This document shows, piece by piece, positions 1-7,290 of a stretch of 64,000 nucleotides of DNA (its first letter is position 1; each line of letters starts with the position of its first letter). The translations under genes were made by a program, and so were the position numbers. Source of the DNA: Candidatus Pantoea formicae (GTDB lineage Bacteria; Pseudomonadota; Gammaproteobacteria; Enterobacterales; Enterobacteriaceae); NCBI RefSeq assembly GCF_011752625.1, contig NZ_VWXD01000006.1, positions 1 to 64,000 on the forward strand, written 5' to 3'. The notes under the pieces were generated by a model. It was not told the origin of the DNA, made no database searches, and worked only from the letters and a program-made list of their open reading frames with translations.

Positions 1-45
1 TGAGTGCTTGCCGAGATCGATACCAATGAGCGATACGTTTTGCAT
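1..45 (-). CDS. IS110-family transposase, N-terminal fragment cut by window edge
   Basis: Only the first 15 codons lie in the window. They read MQNVSLIGIDLGKHS, the usual opening of IS110-family DEDD transposases, in which the first catalytic Asp sits in the 'GIDLGK' strand. A ribosome-binding site (AAGGGG) lies about 7 bases upstream of the ATG. IS110 enzymes are site-specific recombinase-like transposases guided by a structured RNA made from the element's own non-coding end. The family call rests on this short N-terminus alone, so the subgroup (IS110 or IS1111) cannot be told. Confidence 0.7.
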   Translation of the reverse strand, partial: MQNVSLIGIDLGKHS

Positions 46-61
46 GATGATCCCCTTCAGA

Positions 62-99
62 AAGAAAAACACCCTGTCAGCATAGCGCCCGACAGGGTG
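62..99 (-). terminator. Hairpin with T-run upstream of the IS110 transposase
   Basis: CACCCTGTC (70-78) pairs perfectly with GACAGGGTG (91-99). Read on the minus strand, the stem is followed at once by TTTTTCTTT (69-61), the form of an intrinsic terminator. It lies only about 17 bases before the transposase start. It could block read-through from the upstream LysR gene or form the 3' end of a non-coding RNA from the element's end. Confidence 0.6.
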
Positions 100-182
100 G
101 AGGTGACCATCTCATTAAGGCCGCCATTTTAAGAAAATGACAGCCTCACCTGAAGAGCCCCTTAACTGACAAGCATTAGGCA

Positions 183-1091
183 TTACGCAGGAGAATAAAT
201 CTCCTGCAAACCTGGCAGTGTGAGCAAACGCTCGCGCCACCATGTTGCAGCATTGCCACAGGCCGTTTCATTCCATGCCAGATACGCCATATCACGCCGA
301 CATTCGCTATCCAACTGACGCGCCACCAGCGCCCCACTCTCCAGATGGGGTTTCGCCAGATACAGCGGCAAATAACCGCAGCCCAAACCATCCAGCTGCG
401 CCTGCAATTTTGCCGGGAAGTCATGCACGCTCAGCGTTTTCTGTTCATCCAGCACACGTAGGTCAATGCCTGCACTATGTCGTGAGGAGTCATGCACTGT
501 CACCGCTCGATACTGACGAATCTGCTCGCGCAGCAGCGGTTCTGGTGCGGCGGCAAGCGGATGCTCTGGCGCAACGGCAAACACATACTCCAACCAGCCC
601 AGCGGCTGGCAGACAATCTCTTTGCGCGTGGCGGGTTCCTGCACTGCGCCAAAGACAATGTCCGCTTCGCCATAATTCAGCGCTTCCCAGCAGCCAGAAA
701 GCACGTCCTGGCGGAATTGCAGCTGAGTATGCGGATGTTCCTGATAAAACTGATCGATCAACGGAGTGAGAATGCGAAACGGCAGTGAGGCATCGACGCT
801 GATCACCAGCTGGCTCTCCCAGCCGCTTTCGACGTAGCGCGCCTGCTGTTCGAGTTCATTCACCGCACGCAGCAGAGTGCGGCCTTTTTCCAGCATTAAA
901 CGACCGGTCGGGGTGAAGGTGGCGCGATGGCCGGAGCGATCGAGTAGCGTGATCTTTAAATCGCTCTCCATCTTTTGCACGGTATAGCTCAACGCCGACG
1001 CAGTTTTAAACAAGCGCGCCGCCGCTGCCGCAAAGGTGCCGTGACGATCCAGCGCATCCAAAATCAGCAGCGCTTCAAGGTTTAAACGCAT
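183..1091 (-). CDS. LysR-family transcriptional regulator (YhaJ-like)
   Basis: This is a 302-residue protein when started at MRLNLEALL, which has GGAGAGATGGGG just upstream; a longer frame opens 13 codons earlier without such a site. The N-terminal winged helix-turn-helix (residues ~3-62, including 'ASALSYTVQKMESDL') resembles that of YhaJ. The LysR substrate domain covers ~90-295. The gene is divergent from the monooxygenase/amidohydrolase pair at 1222-3670, with a 130-bp shared promoter gap, so it probably regulates that pair. The ligand is unknown. The stop lies directly beside the IS110 end. Confidence 0.88.
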   Translation of the reverse strand: MRLNLEALLILDALDRHGTFAAAAARLFKTASALSYTVQKMESDLKITLLDRSGHRATFTPTGRLMLEKGRTLLRAVNELEQQARYVESGWESQLVISVDASLPFRILTPLIDQFYQEHPHTQLQFRQDVLSGCWEALNYGEADIVFGAVQEPATRKEIVCQPLGWLEYVFAVAPEHPLAAAPEPLLREQIRQYRAVTVHDSSRHSAGIDLRVLDEQKTLSVHDFPAKLQAQLDGLGCGYLPLYLAKPHLESGALVARQLDSECRRDMAYLAWNETACGNAATWWRERLLTLPGLQEIYSPA

Positions 1092-1221
1092 TCCCCATCT
1101 CTCCCCAAAAATTGTTGAACAACAACCCAAAATCTATCCGTTATCAATAAACGCTCTCATTTCGTATTTTTTTACTTAACGAAGCAAGCACTTTCACCAG
1201 CGGAAAATAAAGGAACACACC

Positions 1222-1782
1222 ATGAATTACTCACAACAGGCCAACCATGTGACGCTGGTGATTACTCACAGCATCCTGCCTGAAAAGCAGGCTGACTATG
1301 AACAATGGCTCGATACCATCATGCCGCAAGCGGCCAGCTTTCCCGGCCACCTTGGCGTTAACGTGCTGCGCCCAGTCCATGGCGACAACGCTTACACCGT
1401 GCTGATTCGCTTTACCGGACTGGATGAGCTGTACGCCTGGCTGAAATCCGATCAACGTCAGGCGCTGATTAAAGACTTACCGACGATGCTGGCACAGCCG
1501 GAACATATTGAAGTACGCCCCGGTGCCGCCTTCTGGTTTACCCCGGTGCAAAAAGGCCAGGTGAAACCGCCTAAATGGAAACAATACTTACTGACGCTGG
1601 GGGTGATTTTTCCCTCAACCAACCTGGTACCGTGGTTTTGGAATCAGGTATTGCCCGCCGCGCATGGCACGCTGTGGGGTCACTTGTTGAATGATGCCAG
1701 CGTGGTGGCATTGGTGGTGTTCTTATGGATGCCCGTCGTCACCCGAGTGTTAAAACAGTGGCTAATTGGCCGCAACGCGTAA
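1222..1782 (+). CDS. Antibiotic-biosynthesis-monooxygenase (ABM) domain protein with C-terminal membrane segments
   Basis: This 186-residue protein has a dimeric alpha/beta-barrel ABM-type domain at residues ~10-100 ('VTLVITHSILPEKQADYEQW' is the typical first strand and helix). The C-terminal part (~120-180) has two hydrophobic stretches that look membrane-associated. ABM-fold proteins include small cofactor-free oxygenases and heme-degrading enzymes; the substrate here is unknown. AAGGAACAC precedes the ATG. The gene is 16 bp upstream of the amidohydrolase and very likely cotranscribed with it. Confidence 0.75.
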   Translation: MNYSQQANHVTLVITHSILPEKQADYEQWLDTIMPQAASFPGHLGVNVLRPVHGDNAYTVLIRFTGLDELYAWLKSDQRQALIKDLPTMLAQPEHIEVRPGAAFWFTPVQKGQVKPPKWKQYLLTLGVIFPSTNLVPWFWNQVLPAAHGTLWGHLLNDASVVALVVFLWMPVVTRVLKQWLIGRNA

Positions 1783-1798
1783 TCTAACTGGAGAAGAG

Positions 1799-3670
1799 AT
1801 GATGACAACGGCCTCACTGATTTTTACTAACGGCAAATTCCACACCGTGGATCGCGCTAACCCTTTAGCCACCGCAGTGGCGATCAAAGACGGCAAGTTT
1901 CTCGCGGTGGGCAGCGAAGCGGAAGTGATGCGCTTTGCTGGCAGCGATACGCAGATTATTGATGCCAAGGGCCACACGGGTATTCCCGGCCTCAATGATT
2001 CACACCTGCACCTGATTCGCGGCGGTCTTAACTACAATCTTGAACTGCGCTGGGAAGGCGTGCCGTCGCTGGCCGATGCATTGCGCATGCTGCGTGAACA
2101 GGCGCTGCGTACGCCATCACCACAGTGGGTACGCGTGGTCGGCGGCTGGAGTGAGTTCCAGTTTGCGGAACGTCGTATGCCCACGCTGGATGAGATCAAC
2201 GCTGCCGCGCCGGATACGCCAGTATTCATTCTGCACCTGTACGATCGCGCCCTACTCAACCGCGCCGCGCTGCGCGTCGTGGGTTATACCAAAGACACGC
2301 CAAACCCTCCTGGCGGTGAGATCCAGCGCGACAGCAATGGCAATCCAACCGGTATGCTGATTGCCCGCCCTAACGCCATGCTGCTGTACGCAACGCTAGC
2401 GAAAGGCCCCAAGCTGCCGCTGGAACAGCAGGTCAACTCCACCCGTCAGTTTATGCGTGAGTTGAACCGTCTCGGCCTGACCAGCGCCATTGATGCTGGC
2501 GGCGGCTTCCAAAACTATCCCGATGATTACGATGTGATTTCTGAGCTACACGCTAAAAAGCAGCTGACGGTACGCATCGCCTATAACCTGTTCACCCAAA
2601 ATCCGGGCAACGAACTGCAAGATTTTGAGAAGTGGACCGATATGCTGAAGCCGGGCCAGGGCACGGACTTCCTGCGTCACAACGGTGCGGGCGAGATGCT
2701 GGTGTTCTCCGCAGCCGATTTCGAAGACTTCCTTGAGCCACGTCCCGATCTCGCACCGGGCATGGAAGATGAACTAGAGCGCGTGGTGCGTCACCTGGTT
2801 GAACATCGCTGGCCGTTCCGCCTGCATGCCACCTATAACGAATCGATCAGCCGCATGCTGGACGTGTTTGAAAAAGTAAACCGCGACATTCCGTTCAACG
2901 GCTTGCACTGGTTCTTTGACCACGCAGAAACCATTACCGAGGCCAACATCGAACGTGTAAAAGCGCTGGGTGGTGGGCTGGCAGTACAACATCGCATGGC
3001 GTTCCAGGGGGAATACTTTGTTGATCGCTACGGCAAAGAAGCGGCGAAACAGACCCCGCCTGTTGCACGTATGTTGGACGCGGGCGTACCGGTAGGCTTA
3101 GGGACGGATGCCACCCGCGTGGCCAGTTATAACCCATGGACTGCGCTCTACTGGCTGGTTTCAGGCCGTACCGTGGGCGGCATGCAGTTGTACGATGATA
3201 ATGCCCGTATTGATCGTGAAACCGCGCTGATGTTGTGGACCAAAGGCAGCGCGTGGTTCTCCAGCGAACAAAATGCCAAAGGTGAGATCAAAGTCGGTCA
3301 GCTGGCGGATCTGGTGCTGCTGTCGAAAGATTTCTTCAGCGTGCCGGAAGAGGAAATTAAAGGGATTGAATCCGTGTTGACGCTGGTCGATGGTGAAGTG
3401 GTGTATGCCGCTGGTGGGTTTACGCCACTGTCTCCACCACCGGTGCCTGTGCTGCCTGAGTGGTCACCGGTGGTCACCGTGCCAGGCCACTATCGCAGCG
3501 CGCCACCGCAGGCCAGTGGTCGTGCGGCGATGATGCCGAAAGTGCACCAGTGTAGTGGCCCTTGTGGTGTACACAGCCACTCACACGATGTGGCACGCCA
3601 GTCATCCGTGCCGGTCTCCGATAACCATGCATTCTGGGGTGCGCTCGGCTGTTCTTGCTTTGCGTTTTAA
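1799..3670 (+). CDS. YtcJ-type metal-dependent amidohydrolase
   Basis: This 623-residue amidohydrolase-superfamily protein is of the COG1574/YtcJ kind. It has a metal-binding HxH ('NDSHLHLIRGG', about residue 60), later His residues ('HWFFDHAE') and the C-terminal Asp region ('GLGTDATRVASYNPW'). The start is one of the paired ATGs at 1799/1802 preceded by TGGAGAAGAG; an upstream ATG at 1766 inside the previous gene lacks a good site. The substrate is unknown. Unusually, the last ~45 residues form a Cys/His-rich tail ('CSGPCGVHSHSH' ... 'GCSCFAF'). Confidence 0.85.
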   Translation: MMTTASLIFTNGKFHTVDRANPLATAVAIKDGKFLAVGSEAEVMRFAGSDTQIIDAKGHTGIPGLNDSHLHLIRGGLNYNLELRWEGVPSLADALRMLREQALRTPSPQWVRVVGGWSEFQFAERRMPTLDEINAAAPDTPVFILHLYDRALLNRAALRVVGYTKDTPNPPGGEIQRDSNGNPTGMLIARPNAMLLYATLAKGPKLPLEQQVNSTRQFMRELNRLGLTSAIDAGGGFQNYPDDYDVISELHAKKQLTVRIAYNLFTQNPGNELQDFEKWTDMLKPGQGTDFLRHNGAGEMLVFSAADFEDFLEPRPDLAPGMEDELERVVRHLVEHRWPFRLHATYNESISRMLDVFEKVNRDIPFNGLHWFFDHAETITEANIERVKALGGGLAVQHRMAFQGEYFVDRYGKEAAKQTPPVARMLDAGVPVGLGTDATRVASYNPWTALYWLVSGRTVGGMQLYDDNARIDRETALMLWTKGSAWFSSEQNAKGEIKVGQLADLVLLSKDFFSVPEEEIKGIESVLTLVDGEVVYAAGGFTPLSPPPVPVLPEWSPVVTVPGHYRSAPPQASGRAAMMPKVHQCSGPCGVHSHSHDVARQSSVPVSDNHAFWGALGCSCFAF

Positions 3671-3677
3671 GTGGGGA

Positions 3678-3700
3678 GCGGGGTAATAACGTTACCCCGC
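3678..3700. terminator. Convergent hairpin between amidohydrolase and diguanylate cyclase
   Basis: GCGGGGTAA (3678-3686) pairs perfectly with TTACCCCGC (3692-3700) around a 5-base loop. The stem includes the diguanylate cyclase stop codon. It lacks a strong T-run, so it may serve both converging transcripts weakly. Confidence 0.5.
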
Positions 3701-4639
3701 CAAACCAAACCCTTGCTTGCCGTTCTTCTTAATTAAATACATCGCTTCATCGGCGCGCGTCAGCGCCTCATCAAAACTGTGATGCTCCTGAACTGGCGCC
3801 ACACCAATCGAAGCACCGATTTGCGCATGGCCGTTATCGACATCAAACGGCGTCAGTGCGGCATCCAACACCGCATTCATCATGATGCGCACTTTGGGAA
3901 AATCGATCAGGAACGGCATGAGCAACACAAATTCGTCACCGCCTAAGCGCCCGACAACCACATTCGGTGGCACCAATTCACTGATGCGTTGGCTGAGCTG
4001 AATCAGCACTTCATCACCACTGCGATGACCGAGTGTGTCGTTAACATGCTTGAAGTTATCGAGGTCGATAAAGGCGATACACAGGGGTCCTTGCGCTTTC
4101 ATTTTGGTGAAATGGGTATGCAGCGCATGACGGTTGGTCAGGCCGGTCAGCGGATCGTGATGCGCCAGAGAGGAAAGCTGCGCTTCGTAGTTTTTCTCTT
4201 TGGTCATATCGATGTGCGTGCCGGTGACTTTGAGCGGATTGCCCTCTTCGTCCCACTCGGTGACACGGCCGCGATCCAGTACCCAGGTAATTTTGTCATT
4301 CTTACCCAGCATGCGGTGCAGCGCCTCATAGTAGGGCGCGCGCCCTTCTATATGATCATAAAAGGCTTTCAACACCTCGTCGGCATCGTCGGGATGCAGG
4401 CGTTCACGCCAGACCTCAAACTGCGCCTTGGTCTCTTTTGGCTGAAAACCCAGCATCGAGCCCCAGCGACGATTGAAAATCACCAGCTTGCCGCTGGGAA
4501 TATCCAGTTGCCACAGACATAAACCGGTTCCATCCAGCGCCGCACTCAGCTTGTTACGCGCGTCATGCGCTATGCGCTTTAAGCGCGCATTATGCTTTTT
4601 CAGATTCTGAATCTGCTGACGTAGCGCTTCTTCGGACAT
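3692..4639 (-). CDS. PAS-GGDEF diguanylate cyclase
   Basis: The protein makes c-di-GMP from two GTP. After a short coiled segment (~1-40), a PAS/PAC sensor covers ~35-160 and a GGDEF domain ~165-310. The active-site loop is intact ('VGRLGGDEFVLLMP'). The RxxD inhibitory site expected five residues before it is absent, suggesting no product inhibition through that site. The start used is MSEEALRQQ (315 aa). An upstream in-frame ATG at 4735 has a TGAGG site and would add 32 hydrophobic-leaning residues, so the true N-terminus is open. Monocistronic. Confidence 0.9.
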   Translation of the reverse strand: MSEEALRQQIQNLKKHNARLKRIAHDARNKLSAALDGTGLCLWQLDIPSGKLVIFNRRWGSMLGFQPKETKAQFEVWRERLHPDDADEVLKAFYDHIEGRAPYYEALHRMLGKNDKITWVLDRGRVTEWDEEGNPLKVTGTHIDMTKEKNYEAQLSSLAHHDPLTGLTNRHALHTHFTKMKAQGPLCIAFIDLDNFKHVNDTLGHRSGDEVLIQLSQRISELVPPNVVVGRLGGDEFVLLMPFLIDFPKVRIMMNAVLDAALTPFDVDNGHAQIGASIGVAPVQEHHSFDEALTRADEAMYLIKKNGKQGFGLAG

Positions 4640-4916
4640 GATGACGGTCGGAGAGGAAATAAGGGCTATTTTGCCTATCTGGAAGTTTCTGTAAATAAAA
4701 CAAATGAAAAGCCGATCAGCAGCGGTAAATTGCATGGACCTCAGACGGAACGGCGAAGTTATCCTGAAAATTCAGCAAACAAAACTTTCTTTAGCGAAAA
4801 CAGGCAGTGGAATACGCGCCAACCCACGAAACAAATCATTCCTCAATACGCTCAGCACTGACATCAAATCTGAACGACCTCACTAAACATCCCCCTTCAG
4901 TGAAAGAATTACGTTC

Positions 4917-4932
4917 TGTGACGCGGATCAAG
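4917..4932 (+). promoter_or_regulatory. Candidate CRP site upstream of mannonate dehydratase
   Basis: TGTGA-N6-TCAAG matches the left CRP half-site fully and three of five bases of the right. It lies about 100 bp before the mannonate dehydratase start, consistent with catabolite control of hexuronate use. Inferred from the motif alone. Confidence 0.4.
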
Positions 4933-5019
4933 GGTTAATCGCCTGGCGATGCTGTCATCATGTTTACTAGAATGGTAGTTTAACAGTATTGCAGCAACAC
5001 GATGACGGTGGATGAGATT

Positions 5020-6084
5020 ATGCAACTGACAATGCGTTGGTTTGGTCCGAAAGAAGATAAAGTTTCGCTGGAATATATTCGCCAGGTTCCGGGTGTACGC
5101 GGCGTGGTCGGCGCACTGTACGATGTACCCGTCGGGGAAACCTGGCCCAAGGATAAGATTAAAGCGTTAGTTGATCAGGTGCATGCCGCCGGGCTAACGG
5201 TCGAAGTGATCGAGAGCGTCAACATTCACGACGACATCAAGATCGGCCTGCCCAGCCGCGATCAATATATCGAGAATTATAAGCAGAGCATCCGCAACCT
5301 CGCTGAAGTGGGTGTGAAAGTGATCTGCTACAACTTCATGCCGGTATTTGACTGGATGAAGACCGACATGAATTACGTGCTGCCAGACGGCTCACTCACC
5401 ATGGCGTTCGAAAAGAAAGGCATCGATAAGAGCCTCGACGAAGTGGTGCAGGAAGTTCTCGGCAACTCGAACGGTTTCGCGCTGCCGGGCTGGGAACCAG
5501 AGCGTCTGGCAAAAGTGCAGGATCTGTTCGCGCAGTATAAAGATGTTGATGATGCCAAACTGCGTGAAAACCTCGCTTACTTCCTGAAAGCGGTGATCCC
5601 AGTGTGTGAAGAAGTGGGCGTGAAGATGGCGATCCACCCTGACGATCCACCGTATTCGATCTTCGGTCTGCCACGTATCGTGAAAAATCGCGAGGATCTC
5701 GACTGGATCTGTAACGTGGTAGATTCGGAAGCCAACGGTATTACGCTGTGTACCGGATCAATTGCGGAAGATCCGCAGAACGACGTGTACGGCATTCTGG
5801 CCGAGTTCTCTCGCCGCAAACGTATTCCGTTTGCCCATGTGCGTAACATCAAGATTATTCAGGATAAAGATTTCTACGAGTGCGCGCACCCGACGGAATA
5901 CGGTTCCCTGGATATGTATAAAGTGCTGCAGTCGATGTATGACAACGGCTTTGATGGTTACATCCGTTCGGATCACGGTCGCTTTATCTGGGGCGAAACC
6001 GGCCGTCCAGGCTATGGCTTGTATGACCGCGCACTCGGCACCACCTATCTGATGGGGCTGTGGGAAGCCCTGAGTAAGCGCTAG
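5020..6084 (+). CDS. uxuA: Mannonate dehydratase (UxuA family)
   Basis: The enzyme dehydrates D-mannonate to 2-keto-3-deoxygluconate in glucuronate catabolism. The protein is a TIM-barrel of 354 residues when started at MQLTMRWFGP, preceded by GGTGGATGAG; an earlier ATG at 5002 has no ribosome site. Recognisable family segments are 'EYIRQVPGVRGVVGALYDVP', 'KMAIHPDDPPYSIFGLPRIV' and 'FAHVRNIKI'. The length matches the shorter Bacillus-type form rather than the ~394-aa E. coli form. No uxuB or transporter is adjacent, so the gene stands alone here. Confidence 0.9.
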   Translation: MQLTMRWFGPKEDKVSLEYIRQVPGVRGVVGALYDVPVGETWPKDKIKALVDQVHAAGLTVEVIESVNIHDDIKIGLPSRDQYIENYKQSIRNLAEVGVKVICYNFMPVFDWMKTDMNYVLPDGSLTMAFEKKGIDKSLDEVVQEVLGNSNGFALPGWEPERLAKVQDLFAQYKDVDDAKLRENLAYFLKAVIPVCEEVGVKMAIHPDDPPYSIFGLPRIVKNREDLDWICNVVDSEANGITLCTGSIAEDPQNDVYGILAEFSRRKRIPFAHVRNIKIIQDKDFYECAHPTEYGSLDMYKVLQSMYDNGFDGYIRSDHGRFIWGETGRPGYGLYDRALGTTYLMGLWEALSKR

Positions 6085-6087
6085 AAC

Positions 6088-6104
6088 AATGCTTGTCAGT
6101 TAAG
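6088..6104 (+). repeat. 17-bp sequence shared with the IS-like end at 161-177
   Basis: AATGCTTGTCAGTTAAG starts four bases after the uxuA stop. It is an exact reverse-complement copy of 161-177. It resembles, from memory, the terminal repeat of IS4-type elements, so it may be a remnant insertion-sequence end. Confidence 0.5.
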
Positions 6105-6113
6105 CGCTTTTTC

Positions 6114-6183
6114 GGTCGCCATAAATGGCGACCCAACATTGTTAGGTGCGGTTTTCGTAGGGTGCGCATTCATGCGCGCCGAC
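6114..6183. repeat. Intergenic palindromic repeat, family A
   Basis: GGTCGCCAT-AA-ATGGCGACC forms a perfect palindrome (6114-6133). It is followed by a second stem-forming part (TCGTAGGGTGCGCATTCATG and GCGCGCC). The same unit recurs at 50253-50317, and its first palindrome recurs at 53763-53783. Confidence 0.75.
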
Positions 6184-6210
6184 ATCAAAAATCAATTTTT
6201 GCTTGATTGA

Positions 6211-6237
6211 AAGGCCGCTGCGATAGCGGCCTTTTTA
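6211..6237 (+). terminator. Rho-independent terminator downstream of uxuA
   Basis: AAGGCCGCTG-CGAT-AGCGGCC followed by TTTTTATTT is a strong stem with a T-run, placed about 130 bp after the uxuA stop. Confidence 0.8.
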
Positions 6238-6289
6238 TTTCCCTTGTCCACCGCACAGCCTGCCTAACTTTTTCTGCCTGATGCGCCTA

Positions 6290-6316
6290 AATATATACAG
6301 TCTAACTGTATATATT
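6290..6316 (+). promoter_or_regulatory. 11+11 bp inverted-repeat operator upstream of the SnoaL-like gene
   Basis: AATATATACAG - TCTAA - CTGTATATATT is a perfect inverted repeat ending 13 bases before the SnoaL-like start codon. Its position over the promoter suggests an operator, plausibly for the adjacent MarR regulator; that link is inference. Confidence 0.55.
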
Positions 6317-6329
6317 GTGAGGTTTCTGC

Positions 6330-6740
6330 ATGTCAGAATTCAACAAAACTCTCGTGAAACGCTTTAACCAACAGGTCATTGCTGAAGGAGATCGCCATGC
6401 TTTTGACGATCTGGTCGCTGAGGATTTTATTAATCGCTCGGCTCCTGTAGGGGCCGCCAACGATCGCGAGAGCCTGTGGCGCACCTTTGATCAGATCTTA
6501 CGCCCGGCGATCTCGCAGTTGCAGGTCATTATTGAGGATCAGATTGCAGAACGCGATTGGGTAACAACGCGCAAGACCTTGACCGGCCTGCATACCGGCA
6601 CCTTGTTCGGCGTGGCTGCCAGCGGTAAAGCAGTCAGCATTAGCGTGATCGATATGGTGCGCATTGCTAACGGTAAATACGCCGAACATTGGGGATTAAA
6701 CACCTTGGCACAGGTGGTGAACCAGCTAAAGCAGGATTAG
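6330..6740 (+). CDS. SnoaL-like / ester-cyclase family protein
   Basis: This is a 136-residue single-domain alpha+beta barrel of the SnoaL/NTF2-like kind. Typical segments are 'LVKRFNQQVIAEGD' at the start, 'VTTRKTLTGLHTGTLFGV' in the middle and 'IDMVRIANGKYAEHWGLNT' near the end. Family members act on polyketide-like or other small hydrophobic substrates, and many are uncharacterised stress or efflux-associated proteins. The stop overlaps the stop of the convergent MarR gene by 4 bp. A large palindrome covers its promoter. Confidence 0.8.
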   Translation: MSEFNKTLVKRFNQQVIAEGDRHAFDDLVAEDFINRSAPVGAANDRESLWRTFDQILRPAISQLQVIIEDQIAERDWVTTRKTLTGLHTGTLFGVAASGKAVSISVIDMVRIANGKYAEHWGLNTLAQVVNQLKQD

Positions 6741-7153
6741 AGCAACTTGCGCAGCGCGGCAAGGCCCATGTGCAGATCGTTACGCGCGCTTTCATCGAGT
6801 TTGTCGGCAATTTGCGCAGCGATCCAGTCAGCACGTTGGGCACGCGCAGCGGACAGGCTTTGTCGTGCTGCTTCGCTTAACACAATCAGTTGCGCTCGAG
6901 CATCTTGCGGACTCTTTTCACGCAACACCATGCCCTTTTGCTCCAGCTCGTTTATCACCAGCCGCATACTTTGATGTTTCACGCCGCGCAGGCGCGCCAG
7001 CTCCGCGATAGAAAGCGCCTGATGCGTATCCAGCAGGTCTAACGTTTCATGCTGTGAGGTACGCACTGTCGCGGTGGCAACGCGCGCGTTACGCACAAAA
7101 GTGCTGACGATCTGGCGCAGTTCTTCGGCCAGTTGCTGGGGGTCAAGGTGCAA
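6737..7153 (-). CDS. MarR-family transcriptional regulator
   Basis: This 138-residue winged-helix protein has its recognition region around residues 45-80 ('SIAELARLRGVKHQSMRLVI') and a wing at 'REKSPQDARAQLIVLSEAAR'. MarR proteins are usually dimeric ligand-responsive repressors of neighbouring genes. It is convergent with the SnoaL-like gene, whose promoter carries a perfect 11-bp inverted repeat, so control of that gene is plausible. The ligand is unknown. Confidence 0.87.
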   Translation of the reverse strand: MHLDPQQLAEELRQIVSTFVRNARVATATVRTSQHETLDLLDTHQALSIAELARLRGVKHQSMRLVINELEQKGMVLREKSPQDARAQLIVLSEAARQSLSAARAQRADWIAAQIADKLDESARNDLHMGLAALRKLL

Positions 7154-7202
7154 AGCGGTAGCTCCAAAGTGAAATCACAGCGCAGTATATAAGATGCACT
7201 AA

Positions 7203-7277
7203 GCGTCGCGGCGCAATTTATTGCGCATATCTGAAACAACCGTGTCTCTACAGACGCACACTATATTGCACCGCTAC
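7203..7277. repeat. Intergenic palindromic repeat, family B
   Basis: It begins GTCGCGGCGCAATTTATTGC and ends TTGCACCGCTACC. The opening is shared almost base for base with 48126-48147, and the end with both 48126-48190 and 31054-31113. It lies between the MarR promoter and the 3' end of the ketosynthase gene. Confidence 0.65.
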
Positions 7278-7290
7278 CGAAGGTATTCCG

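Larger units (their letters stand above)
1..180 (-). mobile_element. 5' end of an IS110-family insertion sequence (partial)
   Basis: About 135 bp of non-coding DNA separate the transposase ATG (position 45) from the stop of the neighbouring LysR gene (183-185). This stretch is rich in inverted repeats (70-78 with 91-99; CATTTT/AAAATG around 127-141). At 161-179 it ends in a sequence that recurs at 6088-6104. In IS110-group elements this upstream non-coding end encodes the guide (bridge) RNA. The outer boundary is uncertain; 180 is chosen because the LysR gene begins just beyond it. Confidence 0.5.

Noticed and set aside
3989-4522. Plus-strand 177-codon frame opposite the diguanylate cyclase
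   Set aside because: Entirely antisense to a well-conserved PAS-GGDEF gene, with no family resemblance.
4704-4886. 60-codon frame between the diguanylate cyclase and uxuA
   Set aside because: No ribosome site or recognisable protein; it lies in the promoter gap.
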